From assembly GCF_020786625.1 (NCBI RefSeq), contig NZ_JAJGRC010000004.1, positions 124,001 through 188,000 of the forward strand: a DNA stretch of 64,000 nt, read 5' to 3'. A program made the translations under genes and the position numbers. Below, in pieces: positions 17,507 to 26,890 of this stretch (its first letter is position 1; each line of letters opens with the position of its first letter). This DNA comes from Salinicoccus sp. RF5 (GTDB lineage Bacteria; Bacillota; Bacilli; Staphylococcales; Salinicoccaceae). The notes under the pieces were generated by a model. It did no database searches. It saw only the letters and a list, made by a program, of their open reading frames with translations, and had not been told where the DNA came from.

Positions 17507-18568
17507 ATGGAACAGATTATTGGTATTGGGTTACTCATACTTTTACTCGCGTTTTTCACATTATTCACCTACTACGCCCCCTATGGGGATAAAGCAATGG
17601 GCGCACTCGCTGCAGCTGCCATCGCAACTTTCCTGGTTGAAGCGCTGCAGTCCTTCGTCATCGGTGATATATTCAGTCTTGGCTTCTTCCAAGAGGCAGG
17701 GACTGAAGCCGGGCTCCTGAGCGGGGTTATCGTTGCATTCCTTGTTGCTTTGACAATGGGTGTGAATCCACTGAACTCTGCCATCATTGCAGTTTCATGT
17801 GGGGGTCTCGGACTCATACCGAGCTTCTTTGCAGCCTATATCATATCCTTCGGCGTCAAATACTTAGAGAAGAAGATTCCGAATGGTCTGGACTTCATCA
17901 TTGTGGTCATAGCGGTTGTGCCGCTCACCCGGTTGATCGGTGCGGGTCTGACACCGTTGGTCGATGCCTCCCTGCTCAAAATCGGAGCAATCATTGAGGT
18001 GGCTACAGCGTCGAGCCCGATCATCATGGGTCTGCTGCTCGGTGGCATCATTACCGTTGTAGGTACTTCACCACTCAGTTCCATGGCATTGACAGCCCTG
18101 CTTGGCCTTACAGGTATACCGATGGCTGTGGGTAGTCTTGCCGCATTCGGATCAGCATTCATAAACAGCACCCTTTTCCATAAGCTGAAGATAGGAAATG
18201 CAAAGTCAGTATTATCGGTAGCGATAGAACCACTGTCCAAAGCTGACGTCATTGCCGCTAACCCCCTTCCGATCTACTTGACCAACTTCATTGGAGGCGG
18301 CCTGAGCGGTGTGATCATCGCCTTTTCAGGACTCGTCAACAACGCCCCCGGTACTGCAACGCCGACAGCCGGGCTGCTTGTGCTGTTTGGTTATAATCCG
18401 GCAATGCAGGTTATACTCTATGCAGGCATCGTGGCAGTCGTTTCGGGCATTGTAGGTCTTGCAGGTGCCTACTTCTTCAGGAACTTCCCTGTCTATAACA
18501 GCGACTTCGGCAAAGTTGTGGATGAGGTGGAAGAAGCGGATAATTTCAAAAAGCCGGCGGATATATAG
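17507..18568 (+). CDS. PTS system EIIC-like membrane protein (PTS_EIIC_2 family)
   Basis: A 353-residue integral membrane protein, almost wholly hydrophobic, of the PTS_EIIC_2 type, found as a stand-alone IIC without IIA or IIB. Motifs include TMGVNPLNSAIIAVSCGG and NPLPIYLTNFIGGGLSG. ATG 17507 is preceded by GAGAGGA and preferred to GTG 17486. No IIA, IIB or sugar-catabolic gene lies nearby. It may have a transport or sensing role outside classical sugar PTS. The cre upstream argues for carbon control. Confidence 0.85.
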   Translation: MEQIIGIGLLILLLAFFTLFTYYAPYGDKAMGALAAAAIATFLVEALQSFVIGDIFSLGFFQEAGTEAGLLSGVIVAFLVALTMGVNPLNSAIIAVSCGGLGLIPSFFAAYIISFGVKYLEKKIPNGLDFIIVVIAVVPLTRLIGAGLTPLVDASLLKIGAIIEVATASSPIIMGLLLGGIITVVGTSPLSSMALTALLGLTGIPMAVGSLAAFGSAFINSTLFHKLKIGNAKSVLSVAIEPLSKADVIAANPLPIYLTNFIGGGLSGVIIAFSGLVNNAPGTATPTAGLLVLFGYNPAMQVILYAGIVAVVSGIVGLAGAYFFRNFPVYNSDFGKVVDEVEEADNFKKPADI

Positions 18569-18577
18569 TTTATGAGA

Positions 18578-18601
18578 AGTCACCTTTCGGGGTGGCTTTT
18601 T
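18578..18601 (+). terminator. Terminator after the PTS IIC gene
   Basis: AGTCACC/GGGTGGCT with a short loop and TTTTT tail. Confidence 0.85.
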
Positions 18602-18619
18602 ATTATAAATACAGGTCCA

Positions 18620-18648
18620 TTGACATTATCTGAATATTCTTATAGATT
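18620..18648 (+). promoter_or_regulatory. SigA promoter of the alanine symporter gene
   Basis: TTGACA (18620-18625), a 17-base spacer and TAGATT (18643-18648). Confidence 0.75.
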
Positions 18649-18681
18649 ATAGGTGATGGACATTAAGGGGGAGGAATCATT

Positions 18682-20031
18682 ATGGGAGAAAGGTTCGAGA
18701 ATTTCACGGCCGATATCAGCGGTTTTGTCTGGGGTCTGCCTCTGATTATCCTTCTGGTGGGTACAGGCCTCTATTTGACGGTCAGACTTGCACTTTTTTC
18801 ATTCCGGATGCTGCCTTATTCATTGAAGCTCGTATTCACTAAGGCCGATACGAAAAGCGAGGGGGATATCACCCATTTTCAGGCGCTGATGACGGCCCTT
18901 GCTGCGACTGTCGGCACAGGTAACGTGGTCGGGGTTGCGACTGCTGTAGTCATCGGAGGGCCGGGAGCGGTCTTCTGGATGTGGATCACTGCACTGGTCG
19001 GTATGGCGACGAAATATTCCGAGGGTGTGCTTGGGGTCAAATATCGTCAGAAGAATGCCAAAGGAGAAATGTCCGGCGGTCCGATGTATTATCTTGAGTA
19101 TGGCCTCGGCCAGAAATGGCTCGGGGTGCTCTTTGCATTCTTTGCCGTGTTTGCTGCCATATTCGGAATCGGAAACATGATTCAGGCAAATGCGGCTTCA
19201 GGTGTTGCACTGGATGTGTTCAACATACCGGTATGGGTCACAGGGATCGTGTTCGCAGTCCTCATCGGGCTGGTTCTTATTGGTGGGGTAAAGAGCATCG
19301 GAAAGACGGCGAGTATACTCGTGCCATTCATGGTGGCCCTCTATCTGATAGCTGGAGTCCTTATACTTATGCTGCATATCGATCAGGTGCCTGCTGCCTT
19401 TGGTCTGATCTTTTCGGATGCCTTCAGCGGAAACGCCGTAGCAGGCGGTGCCCTTGGTACGGTCATAAGAATGGGTGTTGCACGCGGGCTCTTCTCGAAC
19501 GAGGCGGGTCTTGGTACCGGTGGAATTGCGGCAGCGGCGGCACGTACAGATGTACCGCCGCGTCAGGCACTGGTATCCATGACGCAGGTCTTCATCGACA
19601 CCATCATCGTATGTACGATTACAGGTGTGTCTCTGACGATGGCCGGACTCTACACAAGTGGAACAGAAGGAGCTGCATTGACAGCACAATCCTTCGATCA
19701 GCTGCTTCCAGGCTTCGGGGATATAATCGTCGCTGTTACACTGCTCACTTTCATCTTTTCCACGATACTTGGCTGGGGCTACTTTGGTGAAAAATGCTTT
19801 ACTTATCTGGTCGGGGATAATTTCACATTGCTCTATAGGGTCATATTCGTCTTGGCCATCATCCCGGGTGCGACGATGTCACTTGGGACCGTGTGGAACC
19901 TTGGAGACATCTTCAATGGTCTGATGGCGGTGCCGAACCTGATCGGCCTGCTGCTTCTGTCCGGAGTGGTCGCTGCTGAGACGAAAGAATTCATCCACCT
20001 TAGAAAGAGGGAAAAACAGGAGATTGGATGA
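18682..20031 (+). CDS. Sodium:alanine/glycine symporter (AGCS family)
   Basis: A 449-residue secondary transporter of the AlsT/AgcS family, importing alanine or glycine with sodium. The family signature is seen in ALAATVGTGNVVGVATAV (about residues 72-89) and MSGGPMYYLEYGLG (about 132-145). SNEAGLGTGGIAAAAA (about 272-287) holds the cation-site region. A GGGGGAGG site precedes the ATG. It is a single-gene unit. Confidence 0.95.
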   Translation: MGERFENFTADISGFVWGLPLIILLVGTGLYLTVRLALFSFRMLPYSLKLVFTKADTKSEGDITHFQALMTALAATVGTGNVVGVATAVVIGGPGAVFWMWITALVGMATKYSEGVLGVKYRQKNAKGEMSGGPMYYLEYGLGQKWLGVLFAFFAVFAAIFGIGNMIQANAASGVALDVFNIPVWVTGIVFAVLIGLVLIGGVKSIGKTASILVPFMVALYLIAGVLILMLHIDQVPAAFGLIFSDAFSGNAVAGGALGTVIRMGVARGLFSNEAGLGTGGIAAAAARTDVPPRQALVSMTQVFIDTIIVCTITGVSLTMAGLYTSGTEGAALTAQSFDQLLPGFGDIIVAVTLLTFIFSTILGWGYFGEKCFTYLVGDNFTLLYRVIFVLAIIPGATMSLGTVWNLGDIFNGLMAVPNLIGLLLLSGVVAAETKEFIHLRKREKQEIG

Positions 20032-20036
20032 CAATG

Positions 20037-20076
20037 AAAAAGTGCCCATCGGCTGATTCAGCCGATGGGCACTTTT
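20037..20076. terminator. Bidirectional terminator between convergent transporter genes
   Basis: A long perfect inverted repeat, with AAAAGTGCCCATCGGCTGA on the left arm and its complement after a tiny loop. A/T tracts on both sides serve both strands. Confidence 0.95.
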
Positions 20077-20090
20077 TCAATTCACTGCAG

Positions 20091-21452
20091 CTATACGCTT
20101 GTCTCCGGGATATTATGTACTGCTTTTTTCTGTCTTTGCTGGACATGATTAGCATGACGTTCCTGGACGAGCAATAGAGCAACGCCGCCAATCAGACTCG
20201 GTACTGCAAAAGCGATGAAGGCGGTCTGGGGTGCGATATTAGTCATCAGTACAAACCCGATCAGAAGAGGTGCAGAGATGGAGCCCAGGCGTCCAATGCC
20301 TACAGCCATGCTCAGACCGGTACCTCTGATATCTGCAGGATAGAATGAACTGATGTACGGGTTGACAAGGTTCTGGGTACCCCCTGTACATGCACCGCCG
20401 ATTGCGATGAGTACATATAACAGCACAGGCGCATGTGTGAGGCTCAATGCCACGAAAGTCAGCGCACCGATGAGATACATTGATAGAAGTACGTTGCGGT
20501 GGCCAACCCGGTCGACCAGGTAGCCTCCTGTCAATGATCCGACGATTTGCCCTACTGCCAGTATCATGACGAATGAAAGGCTTGAGGCGATGCCGAAACC
20601 GGACTCCTGCATGATGGCCGGCAGCCATGTATTGAGGCCATAGATCATCATGAGACAGCTGAACACCATGATCCAGAAGGCTACTGTAGTGCGTCCACGG
20701 CCATCCCTGAACAATCTGCCTGCAGGAACACCCTTGGCCGCTTTCGCCGCTCTTGTATATTCGAAACGGTCTGCAGCGCTGTAGTCCCCTTTGGGATCAG
20801 CCTGGTTCAGTATATGTGCCACCTGATCGCCCCTCCCCCTCGCTATGTAATATGGGAGGGATTCCGGGAACTGCTTCAGGAAGAAAGGAAGTGTGAATAG
20901 GGGAAGCACACCAAGCCAGTACATGAACCGCCATCCAAGCGTCTCCAGAAGACCCATGGCGATGAGGGAAGCCAGAATGGCTCCAATGGAATAGCCGCAA
21001 TACATCACAGCGACCGTCATCGCCCTGTTCTTCTTAGGTGAATATTCGGTCATCAGAGAAATGACGACCGGCATCAGCCCGCCCATCCCCATGGAGGCGA
21101 TGAAGCGCATGATGATGAAGAAGGTGGCATTTGGTGCAAATCCCGCAAGCATATTAAAGATGCTGATGAGTGCCAGACAGAGCGCAAGCACTCTTTTTCT
21201 TCCAAGCATATCGGAAAAGGAGCCGAGTATGAATGTGCCAAGCATCATCCCGATGAGTGCATAGCTGCCGATTGCCCCGCCTTCTGCCGAACTGAGGCCA
21301 AAATCATCCATCATCAACGGCAGTCCGATGCCATAAAGTGCGATGTCGAAACCGTCGAATGAAATCGCAAAGAAACACCAAAAGAAAACGAGCAGATGAA
21401 ATTTATTGAACCTGCTCTGATCGATGACTTTTTCTACCTGTACTGTACGCAT
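20091..21452 (-). CDS. MFS transporter, aromatic acid:H+ symporter-like
   Basis: A 453-residue MFS carrier resembling the AAHS group (benzoate and hydroxybenzoate carriers). FDGFDIALYGIGLP in helix 1 holds the acidic residue typical of that group. GSFSDMLGRKR and GGYLVDRVGHRN are the two loop signatures. I chose ATG 21452 (MRTVQVEKV), preceded by GGAGGG, over the longer frame that reaches into the upstream gene. It lies 22 bases after the MetE-like gene and is probably co-transcribed, so its cargo may be a sulfur compound or methyl donor rather than an aromatic acid. Confidence 0.87.
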   Translation of the reverse strand: MRTVQVEKVIDQSRFNKFHLLVFFWCFFAISFDGFDIALYGIGLPLMMDDFGLSSAEGGAIGSYALIGMMLGTFILGSFSDMLGRKRVLALCLALISIFNMLAGFAPNATFFIIMRFIASMGMGGLMPVVISLMTEYSPKKNRAMTVAVMYCGYSIGAILASLIAMGLLETLGWRFMYWLGVLPLFTLPFFLKQFPESLPYYIARGRGDQVAHILNQADPKGDYSAADRFEYTRAAKAAKGVPAGRLFRDGRGRTTVAFWIMVFSCLMMIYGLNTWLPAIMQESGFGIASSLSFVMILAVGQIVGSLTGGYLVDRVGHRNVLLSMYLIGALTFVALSLTHAPVLLYVLIAIGGACTGGTQNLVNPYISSFYPADIRGTGLSMAVGIGRLGSISAPLLIGFVLMTNIAPQTAFIAFAVPSLIGGVALLLVQERHANHVQQRQKKAVHNIPETSV

Positions 21453-21474
21453 GGACTTCTTCCCTCCTCTTTTA

Positions 21475-22578
21475 TCAGGACCAGACTTCCCTGGAAATCT
21501 CAACTACATGCTTCAGCTTGTTCCATTGCTCCTCTTCGGTCAGCAGGTTGCCTTCTTCAGTGGAAGCAAATCCGCATTGGGGGCTCAGGGCCAATTGTTC
21601 AAGCGGGACATATTCAGTTGCTTCCTGAATCCTTTTCTTGATTTCATCTTTATCTTCGAGTTCTCCATGTTTGGAAGTGATCAGTCCGAGGACGATGAAT
21701 AGGTCATCACGGTTCACATGACGGAGGGGTTTGAAATCACCCGCACGGTCACTGTCGTATTCGAGGAAGAAACCATCAATGTCGAGCTCTCCGAAGATTT
21801 CTTTCGCAACAGGCTCATAGCCGCCGGAAGAAATCCAGGTGGAGCGGAAATTCCCACGGCATATGTGCATTGTGATCTTGAAGTCGTCTGGACGGTCAGC
21901 TACAGCTTTGTTGATGGTTTCCAGGTATTTCCTGATAAGATGGTCCGGATCGAGTCCTTTGTTCTTCATCTGTTCTTTCTGCTCGTCGGAACACAGGTAA
22001 GCCCATGCAGTATCATCGAGCTGGAGATAGCGGCATCCAGCCTTGTAGAAGGCATCCAATGCTTTTTTATAGGCGTTCGCCAGATCTTCGAAGAAAACTT
22101 CTTCATCAGGATATACAGCGGGATCGATTTCACCCCGGAAATGAAGCATACTTGGGCTTGGGATTGTGAATTTGGCTGTGTGCTCCCCTGCCTTCCCCTT
22201 AAGATATTCGAAATCACGCAGCATCGGATGGTCATTGAAGTCCAGTTTGCCTATAACTTTGATCGCTCTTGATTTAGTCGTCTTCTCTTTGAAGGCGATG
22301 CCATCGCCAGACCAGTAGCCCTCTACACCTGTAAGGCCTTCAAGAAAGTCGAAATGCCACCACGAACGGCGGAATTCCCCGTCTGTAACAGCCTCTAGGC
22401 CAAGGGCCTTCTGTTTTTCGACAATGCGTGCGATCTCTTCATCTTCAATGCGTTTCAGTTCTTCCGCATCCAATACACCTTCCGAGAACTTTCTTCTCGC
22501 ATCCTTGACCTTTTCAGATCGCAGCAGACTTCCGACATGGTCCGCCCTATATATTTTCTGTTTCTTCAGTGTACTCAT
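21475..22578 (-). CDS. MetE-like cobalamin-independent methionine synthase, C-terminal-domain type
   Basis: A 367-residue stand-alone catalytic-domain protein of the YxjG/YxjH family, related to 5-methyltetrahydropteroyltriglutamate-homocysteine methyltransferase. The family start RADHVGSLLR, the LQLDDTAWAY segment (about residues 194-203) and the zinc-ligand regions MHICRGN (about 241-247) and SPQCGFAS (about 334-341) are visible. Family members transfer methyl groups to homocysteine. It lies divergent to a LysR gene and upstream of the MFS gene. Confidence 0.9.
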   Translation of the reverse strand: MSTLKKQKIYRADHVGSLLRSEKVKDARRKFSEGVLDAEELKRIEDEEIARIVEKQKALGLEAVTDGEFRRSWWHFDFLEGLTGVEGYWSGDGIAFKEKTTKSRAIKVIGKLDFNDHPMLRDFEYLKGKAGEHTAKFTIPSPSMLHFRGEIDPAVYPDEEVFFEDLANAYKKALDAFYKAGCRYLQLDDTAWAYLCSDEQKEQMKNKGLDPDHLIRKYLETINKAVADRPDDFKITMHICRGNFRSTWISSGGYEPVAKEIFGELDIDGFFLEYDSDRAGDFKPLRHVNRDDLFIVLGLITSKHGELEDKDEIKKRIQEATEYVPLEQLALSPQCGFASTEEGNLLTEEEQWNKLKHVVEISREVWS

Positions 22579-22650
22579 CTAATCCCTCTTTCAAATTGAT
22601 ATTGTTTAAATACTATCATGCGTATAAGATATAGAGTAACGGTTTATCTT

Positions 22651-22664
22651 TATAATCTGTTATA
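22651..22664. promoter_or_regulatory. Possible LysR binding dyad
   Basis: TATAATCTGTTATA is an inverted repeat (TATAA/TTATA) in the divergent promoter region between the MetE-like gene and the LysR gene, a usual place for LysR autoregulation. The assignment is positional only. Confidence 0.4.
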
Positions 22665-22692
22665 ACCATAAGCTATATCGGAGGAGAATTGT

Positions 22693-23601
22693 ATGAAGCT
22701 GCACCAATTGAAATACTTCATTGAAGTTGTACTGAGTGGTTCCATCAACGAGGCAGCCAGAAGACTTTATATATCACAGCCGACACTTTCCAAGGCAATC
22801 AAGGAACTGGAAAATGACTTGGGCATCGTCCTCTTCACCCGAACTTCTACAGGCATCTCCCTCTCTCCGGACGGGGCAGAATTTCTGAGTTATGCACGAC
22901 AAATAAATGAACAGGTGGAACTGCTCGAAAGACGATATTTCGATACCGAACCTTCCCAGCAATTGTTCTCGGTCTCTTCCCAACATTATTCATTCGTAGT
23001 GGATGCTTTCGTGGAGATGATCCGTAAATATGGTGGCGACAAGTATCAATTTACGATCAGGGAGACAAGAACATATGAAATAATTGATGATGTGAAGAAT
23101 TTGACAAGTGAAATAGGCGTCCTATACATCAGTGCGTTCAATGAAAAGGTGCTCCTGCAGTTGATAAAGGAAAAAGGATTGAAATTCACCCAATTGTTTG
23201 AAGCCCATCCCCATATATTCATCAGCAAGACCAACCCACTTGCGAAGAGGGACTCTGTAACACTGGAGGATCTCGATCCCTACCCACGCCTCGCCTTCGA
23301 GCAGGGGGAATACAATTCCTTCTACTATTCGGAAGAGGTGTTCAGTACCATACCGAGTCCAAAAAGCATTCAGGTGAGCGACCGTGCGACTTTATTCAAT
23401 CTCCTAATCGGACTGGATGGATATACCATTTCTACAGGAATATTGAGCGAAGACCTGGACAGCTCTGAAATTGTACAGGTGCCCCTGGAAGTGGAAGATA
23501 AAATCAAAGTCGGCTGGGTCGTCAACAAAAAGGTAGAGCTCAGCCGTATGGCCAAGATCTACCTTGAAGAATTGAGTGCCACAACCCGGCACATGCTATA
23601 A
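22693..23601 (+). CDS. LysR-family transcriptional regulator
   Basis: A 302-residue regulator with an N-terminal winged HTH (MKLHQLKYFIEVVLSGSIN..AARRLYISQPTLSKAIKELE, residues 1 to about 42) and a periplasmic-binding-protein-like effector domain (about 90-295). GGAGGAG precedes the ATG. Divergent placement suggests control of the MetE-like/MFS operon; the effector may be a methionine-pathway intermediate. A parS-like site follows its stop codon directly. Confidence 0.92.
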   Translation: MKLHQLKYFIEVVLSGSINEAARRLYISQPTLSKAIKELENDLGIVLFTRTSTGISLSPDGAEFLSYARQINEQVELLERRYFDTEPSQQLFSVSSQHYSFVVDAFVEMIRKYGGDKYQFTIRETRTYEIIDDVKNLTSEIGVLYISAFNEKVLLQLIKEKGLKFTQLFEAHPHIFISKTNPLAKRDSVTLEDLDPYPRLAFEQGEYNSFYYSEEVFSTIPSPKSIQVSDRATLFNLLIGLDGYTISTGILSEDLDSSEIVQVPLEVEDKIKVGWVVNKKVELSRMAKIYLEELSATTRHML

Positions 23602-23617
23602 TGTTTCCCGTGAAACA
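23602..23617. other. Near-consensus parS (ParB/Spo0J binding) site
   Basis: TGTTTCCCGTGAAACA differs at one base (position 7) from the parS consensus TGTTTCACGTGAAACA. It lies just after the LysR stop. It is too short and lacks a T tract to be a terminator. parS sites cluster toward the replication origin in Firmicutes, so this would place the window on the origin-proximal part of the chromosome. Confidence 0.6.
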
Positions 23618-23702
23618 ACCGGTAAACAATTGACAGATGAATGTGTTAGAATGGACTATGAAGAATCAAGAAGAGACATTCCAGTAAGGAAGGATATATG
23701 AT

Positions 23703-24368
23703 ATGAAAGTGGCCTTGTTTGATTTTGATGGGACCCTGTATCCGTATGAAACATTCAATATTCTGATGGAGCGCCTTAAGCGTCATCCCAGATACAATAG
23801 AAACTACAAAAGGTTTGTGAGGAGGTTTGCCCCCATATATTTCTTCTACAAACTCAAATTGGTCAATAAAGCAACGATGCAGAGCAAAGCGATGGAATAC
23901 TACATCCGCTCTTTCAAAAAGAATTCCCGGGGAGAGATAGAGTCTTTCTTCAAAGAGGTTGCCGGCGACATGATAGATGATCTGAGGACGCCTCTGATAA
24001 GGAAGATGAAGCAGCTGAAAAGGGACAACTATTATGTCATGCTGATTTCCGGCGCCTTCATCCCTTTACTTGAAGCGGTATTCCAGGGGCATGACATAGA
24101 CTGCATAGTCGGATCGAAAATAAACTATGCTGGCGAGAAGCTGGATTCCAAGTCCCGCTTTGAACGCGTCTATGCCGATCGTAAAATTGATATCATCAGA
24201 CAGCATTTTGCAGGTAAAGATGTAGATTGGAAGAATAGTGAGGCCTACAGTGACAGCTATGCAGATCTTAAGATGCTCGAGCTTGTAGGGAGGCCGGTTG
24301 CGGTGAAGCCGGATGAGAGGCTCATGGCAGTTGCCTCGAGAAACCGTTGGCAGATCCATACCGACTAG
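23703..24368 (+). CDS. HAD-superfamily (subfamily IB) phosphatase
   Basis: A 221-residue hydrolase. Motif I is DFDGTLYPYET with nucleophile Asp8 and acid Asp10. Motif II is the Ser in VMLISGAF (about residues 112-119), and motif III/IV is the conserved AYSDSYADLKML (about 181-192). This is the SerB-like IB group with a helical cap. AAGGAAGG precedes the ATG. The substrate is unknown; phosphoserine or a lipid phosphate are family possibilities. Confidence 0.88.
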   Translation: MKVALFDFDGTLYPYETFNILMERLKRHPRYNRNYKRFVRRFAPIYFFYKLKLVNKATMQSKAMEYYIRSFKKNSRGEIESFFKEVAGDMIDDLRTPLIRKMKQLKRDNYYVMLISGAFIPLLEAVFQGHDIDCIVGSKINYAGEKLDSKSRFERVYADRKIDIIRQHFAGKDVDWKNSEAYSDSYADLKMLELVGRPVAVKPDERLMAVASRNRWQIHTD

Positions 24369-24440
24369 TCTCTAAAATTGGCAGGCTGGGCATGTAGAGT
24401 GGTAAAATGGATGGAAGAGAAATAAATGGAGTGTGATAAA

Positions 24441-24770
24441 GTGAGTTTGACGAGAATAGATACCGATGAACTGTATCCAACAGAAAAACTGGGTCCCGCT
24501 GTAGAAGGCACCATCATCTATAAGGTTGGAGAGCAGACCCATTTCAAGGGCGCCTACATTACGACGAGCGAGCGTATGATCATGAATGTTGATATGAATG
24601 GTGAATCATACAAGCGTGTATTCAGCTATCAGGATATTGTAAGAGCCATCATCGAGAACAACACCCTTTTCATAGAATTTCCGCAAGGAATGGGGAAAGT
24701 GGCGATGATTGATGTAACCGAAGGGGACATCAATGAATTTGTAGAGTATGTAAATCAAAAAGTGGGCTAA
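24441..24770 (+). CDS. Small bacterial PH-like domain protein
   Basis: I do not recognise a named family with certainty. The 109-residue protein from GTG 24441 (GGAG eight bases upstream) shows alternating beta strands (EGTIIYKVG, GAYITTSERMIMNVD, YKRVFSYQDIVRAIIENNTLFIEF) followed by a C-terminal helix (INEFVEYVNQKV). This order is that of a bacterial pleckstrin-homology domain (YokE/bPH_3-like). No signal peptide or membrane helix is present. An ATG at 24426 gives a longer form but has no ribosome site. Confidence 0.7.
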   Translation: MSLTRIDTDELYPTEKLGPAVEGTIIYKVGEQTHFKGAYITTSERMIMNVDMNGESYKRVFSYQDIVRAIIENNTLFIEFPQGMGKVAMIDVTEGDINEFVEYVNQKVG

Positions 24771-24775
24771 CTGCC

Positions 24776-24808
24776 AAAGGCTCTGCAACATCAGTTTCCA
24801 GAGCCTTT
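24776..24808. terminator. Bidirectional terminator
   Basis: AAAGGCTCTG/CAGAGCCTTT with a 13-base loop between convergent small genes. On the minus strand it overlaps the 3' end of the small membrane protein gene. Confidence 0.75.
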
Positions 24809-24973
24809 AGTATCGTTGCCTTTTCTTTTTTTGAACTTGTCCAGGAGGAATCGTGCGCCCATGACAAGCATGTAGATGAATACGCCGCCGACGGCGTTTG
24901 CGAGATCAGTGATCAGGATCAGAAAGAGAAACAGCAGCAGAGGTGCAATTAGAAATACAGGTAGATACTTCAT
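24791..24973 (-). CDS. Small membrane protein, 60 residues
   Basis: Two hydrophobic segments (about residues 4-22 and 27-44) are followed by a basic cytoplasmic tail (DKFKKRKG). AGGAG lies six bases before the ATG, supporting expression. It belongs to no family I can name. It lies alone between the PH-like gene and mqo. Confidence 0.7.
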   Translation of the reverse strand: MKYLPVFLIAPLLLFLFLILITDLANAVGGVFIYMLVMGARFLLDKFKKRKGNDTKGSGN

Positions 24974-25226
24974 TCGGGGCTCCTAACTTTAATGGTATGT
25001 CACATTATTTTTGTAGCGTGTCATATTAATATATTATCCTTTTATATTCGTAGAAAAAGGAGTATAATTAACAAATAATAATAAATATTTCTACAACTGA
25101 ATAACATTATAACATCTTGTATAAAGATGGTCGCGTTAATGAATCAAGATGCGCCTGAAGGACTTTAGACTAGCTTTTTTGGGAACATCTACATACTTGA
25201 ATTTGATAAGGAGCTTTGAAGTTATT

Positions 25227-26735
25227 ATGAACAGTGTAATGAACAAAACTGACGTCATCCTTATTGGTGGCGGAATCATGAGTGCGACTTTAGGTACGCT
25301 TCTAAAGGAAGTTGCACCTGAATGGGACATTGAAGTGTTTGAAAAGCTTGATTCAACAGCCCAGGAGAGTTCTGATGCGTGGAATAATGCTGGAACCGGA
25401 CACTCGGCTCTGTGCGAATTGAATTACACACCTGAGCAGGCGGACGGCTCCTTGGATGTCACCAAGGCAATCCGCATCAATGAACAGTTCCAATTGTCCA
25501 AGCAGTTCTGGTCCCATCTTGTTGAAAAGGGAATGATGGAGAAACCCCAGGACTTCATTATGCCAGTCCCACATCTCAGCTTTGTAGAAGGGGAGAAGAA
25601 TGTCCAATTTCTACAAAAGCGTGTGGAAGCGTTATCCAAAAACCCCCTGTTCGAGGGAATGGAATTTGCGGATGATGAGGAAACACTGAATAGATGGATT
25701 CCTTTGATGATGGAGGACCGTGCTTCCAAAGAGCCGATTGCCGCAACCCGTATCGAAACCGGTACTGATATCAACTTCGGTAATCTGACACGCAAACTGT
25801 TCGACCTCCTCGAGGAAAAGGGTGTATCGCTTAATCTCGGTCATGAAGTCGAAGATATCAGACGAACAAAAGGCGGAGAATGGCAGGTCAAAGTCAGGAA
25901 CCTCGCAACAGACAAAGTCGAATACCATACTTCGAAGTTCATCTTTATCGGTGCCGGGGGAGGCAGCCTCCCACTGCTTCAAAAAACAGGCATACCGGAG
26001 TCGAAGAATATAGGCGGCTTCCCGGTCAGTGGTCTTTTTATGGTGTGCCAGAATCCTGAAGTCGTGGAGAAGCACAATGCGAAAGTATATGGGAAAGCGA
26101 AAGTTGGAGCACCTCCAATGTCAGTCCCCCATTTGGATACACGCTACATTGAAGGGAAGAAATCGCTGCTCTTCGGACCGTTTGCAGGCTTTTCACCCAA
26201 GTTCCTCAAAACCGGCTCCTATTTCGACCTCATTGGGTCTGTGAAGCCGAATAATGTATTTACCATGCTGTCTGCAGGGGCCAAAGAGATGGGTCTGACG
26301 AAATATCTGATCCAGCAGGTCATGCAGTCGAATGAAGACAGGATGGAGGACTTAAGGGAATTCATCCCATCGGCCAAAAGTGAGGACTGGGATATCGTAG
26401 TGGCCGGACAGCGTGTACAGGTCATCAAGGATACGGATAAAGGCGGTAAGGGTACACTTCAGTTCGGCACTGAAGTCATTACTGCAGAAGACGGTTCTGT
26501 CGCAGCCCTGCTTGGTGCCTCACCAGGCGCTTCTGTCTCTGTAGATGTCATGCTCGATGTAATGCAGCGTTGCTTCCCTCAGGAATTTCCTGAGTGGGAG
26601 GATAAAATAAAAGAAATGGTGCCTTCCTATGGAATCAACCTCTCCGAACAGCCGGAGAAGTTCAAGGAACTGAATGAAATGGTTTCTGACAAACTGGATT
26701 TGAAACCTCAAGAAGAAGGCGCACTGCTCAGCTAG
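25227..26735 (+). CDS. mqo: Malate:quinone oxidoreductase
   Basis: A 502-residue FAD-dependent peripheral membrane enzyme that oxidises malate to oxaloacetate and reduces the quinone pool. It has [19 protein letters not shown] at the N terminus, [21 protein letters not shown] around residue 36, and [19 protein letters not shown] around 245. ATG 25227 aligns with the family start; AAGGAG lies 13 bases upstream, longer than usual. An upstream in-frame ATG at 25149 would add 26 unrelated residues. Confidence 0.95.
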   Translation: MNSVMNKTDVILIGGGIMSATLGTLLKEVAPEWDIEVFEKLDSTAQESSDAWNNAGTGHSALCELNYTPEQADGSLDVTKAIRINEQFQLSKQFWSHLVEKGMMEKPQDFIMPVPHLSFVEGEKNVQFLQKRVEALSKNPLFEGMEFADDEETLNRWIPLMMEDRASKEPIAATRIETGTDINFGNLTRKLFDLLEEKGVSLNLGHEVEDIRRTKGGEWQVKVRNLATDKVEYHTSKFIFIGAGGGSLPLLQKTGIPESKNIGGFPVSGLFMVCQNPEVVEKHNAKVYGKAKVGAPPMSVPHLDTRYIEGKKSLLFGPFAGFSPKFLKTGSYFDLIGSVKPNNVFTMLSAGAKEMGLTKYLIQQVMQSNEDRMEDLREFIPSAKSEDWDIVVAGQRVQVIKDTDKGGKGTLQFGTEVITAEDGSVAALLGASPGASVSVDVMLDVMQRCFPQEFPEWEDKIKEMVPSYGINLSEQPEKFKELNEMVSDKLDLKPQEEGALLS

Positions 26736-26737
26736 AG

Positions 26738-26771
26738 AAAAGCCCTGGATCTTATAAGGTCCAGGGCTTTT
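26738..26771 (+). terminator. Terminator of mqo
   Basis: AAAAGCCCTGGA followed after a short loop by TCCAGGGCTTTT. Confidence 0.93.
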
Positions 26772-26848
26772 CTGGTCCTGCTGTTTCTCATGGAACAAAT
26801 ATTAAAGTTCATGCATCAAGTTCAAGAAAGTCTTTATGGGGTAACAAT

Positions 26849-26890
26849 ATAACGCCATGCGATACAAAATTTCATATCGCATGGCGTTAT
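26849..26890. terminator. Terminator overlapping the stop of the DUF1129-like gene
   Basis: A perfect 16-bp inverted repeat, ATAACGCCATGCGATA and its complement, with a 10-base loop. It overlaps the minus-strand TAA at 26887-26889. Confidence 0.85.

Noticed and set aside
26782-26797. Second parS-like sequence, TGTTTCTCATGGAACA
   Set aside because: It has three mismatches to the consensus and imperfect symmetry, so chance occurrence is likely.
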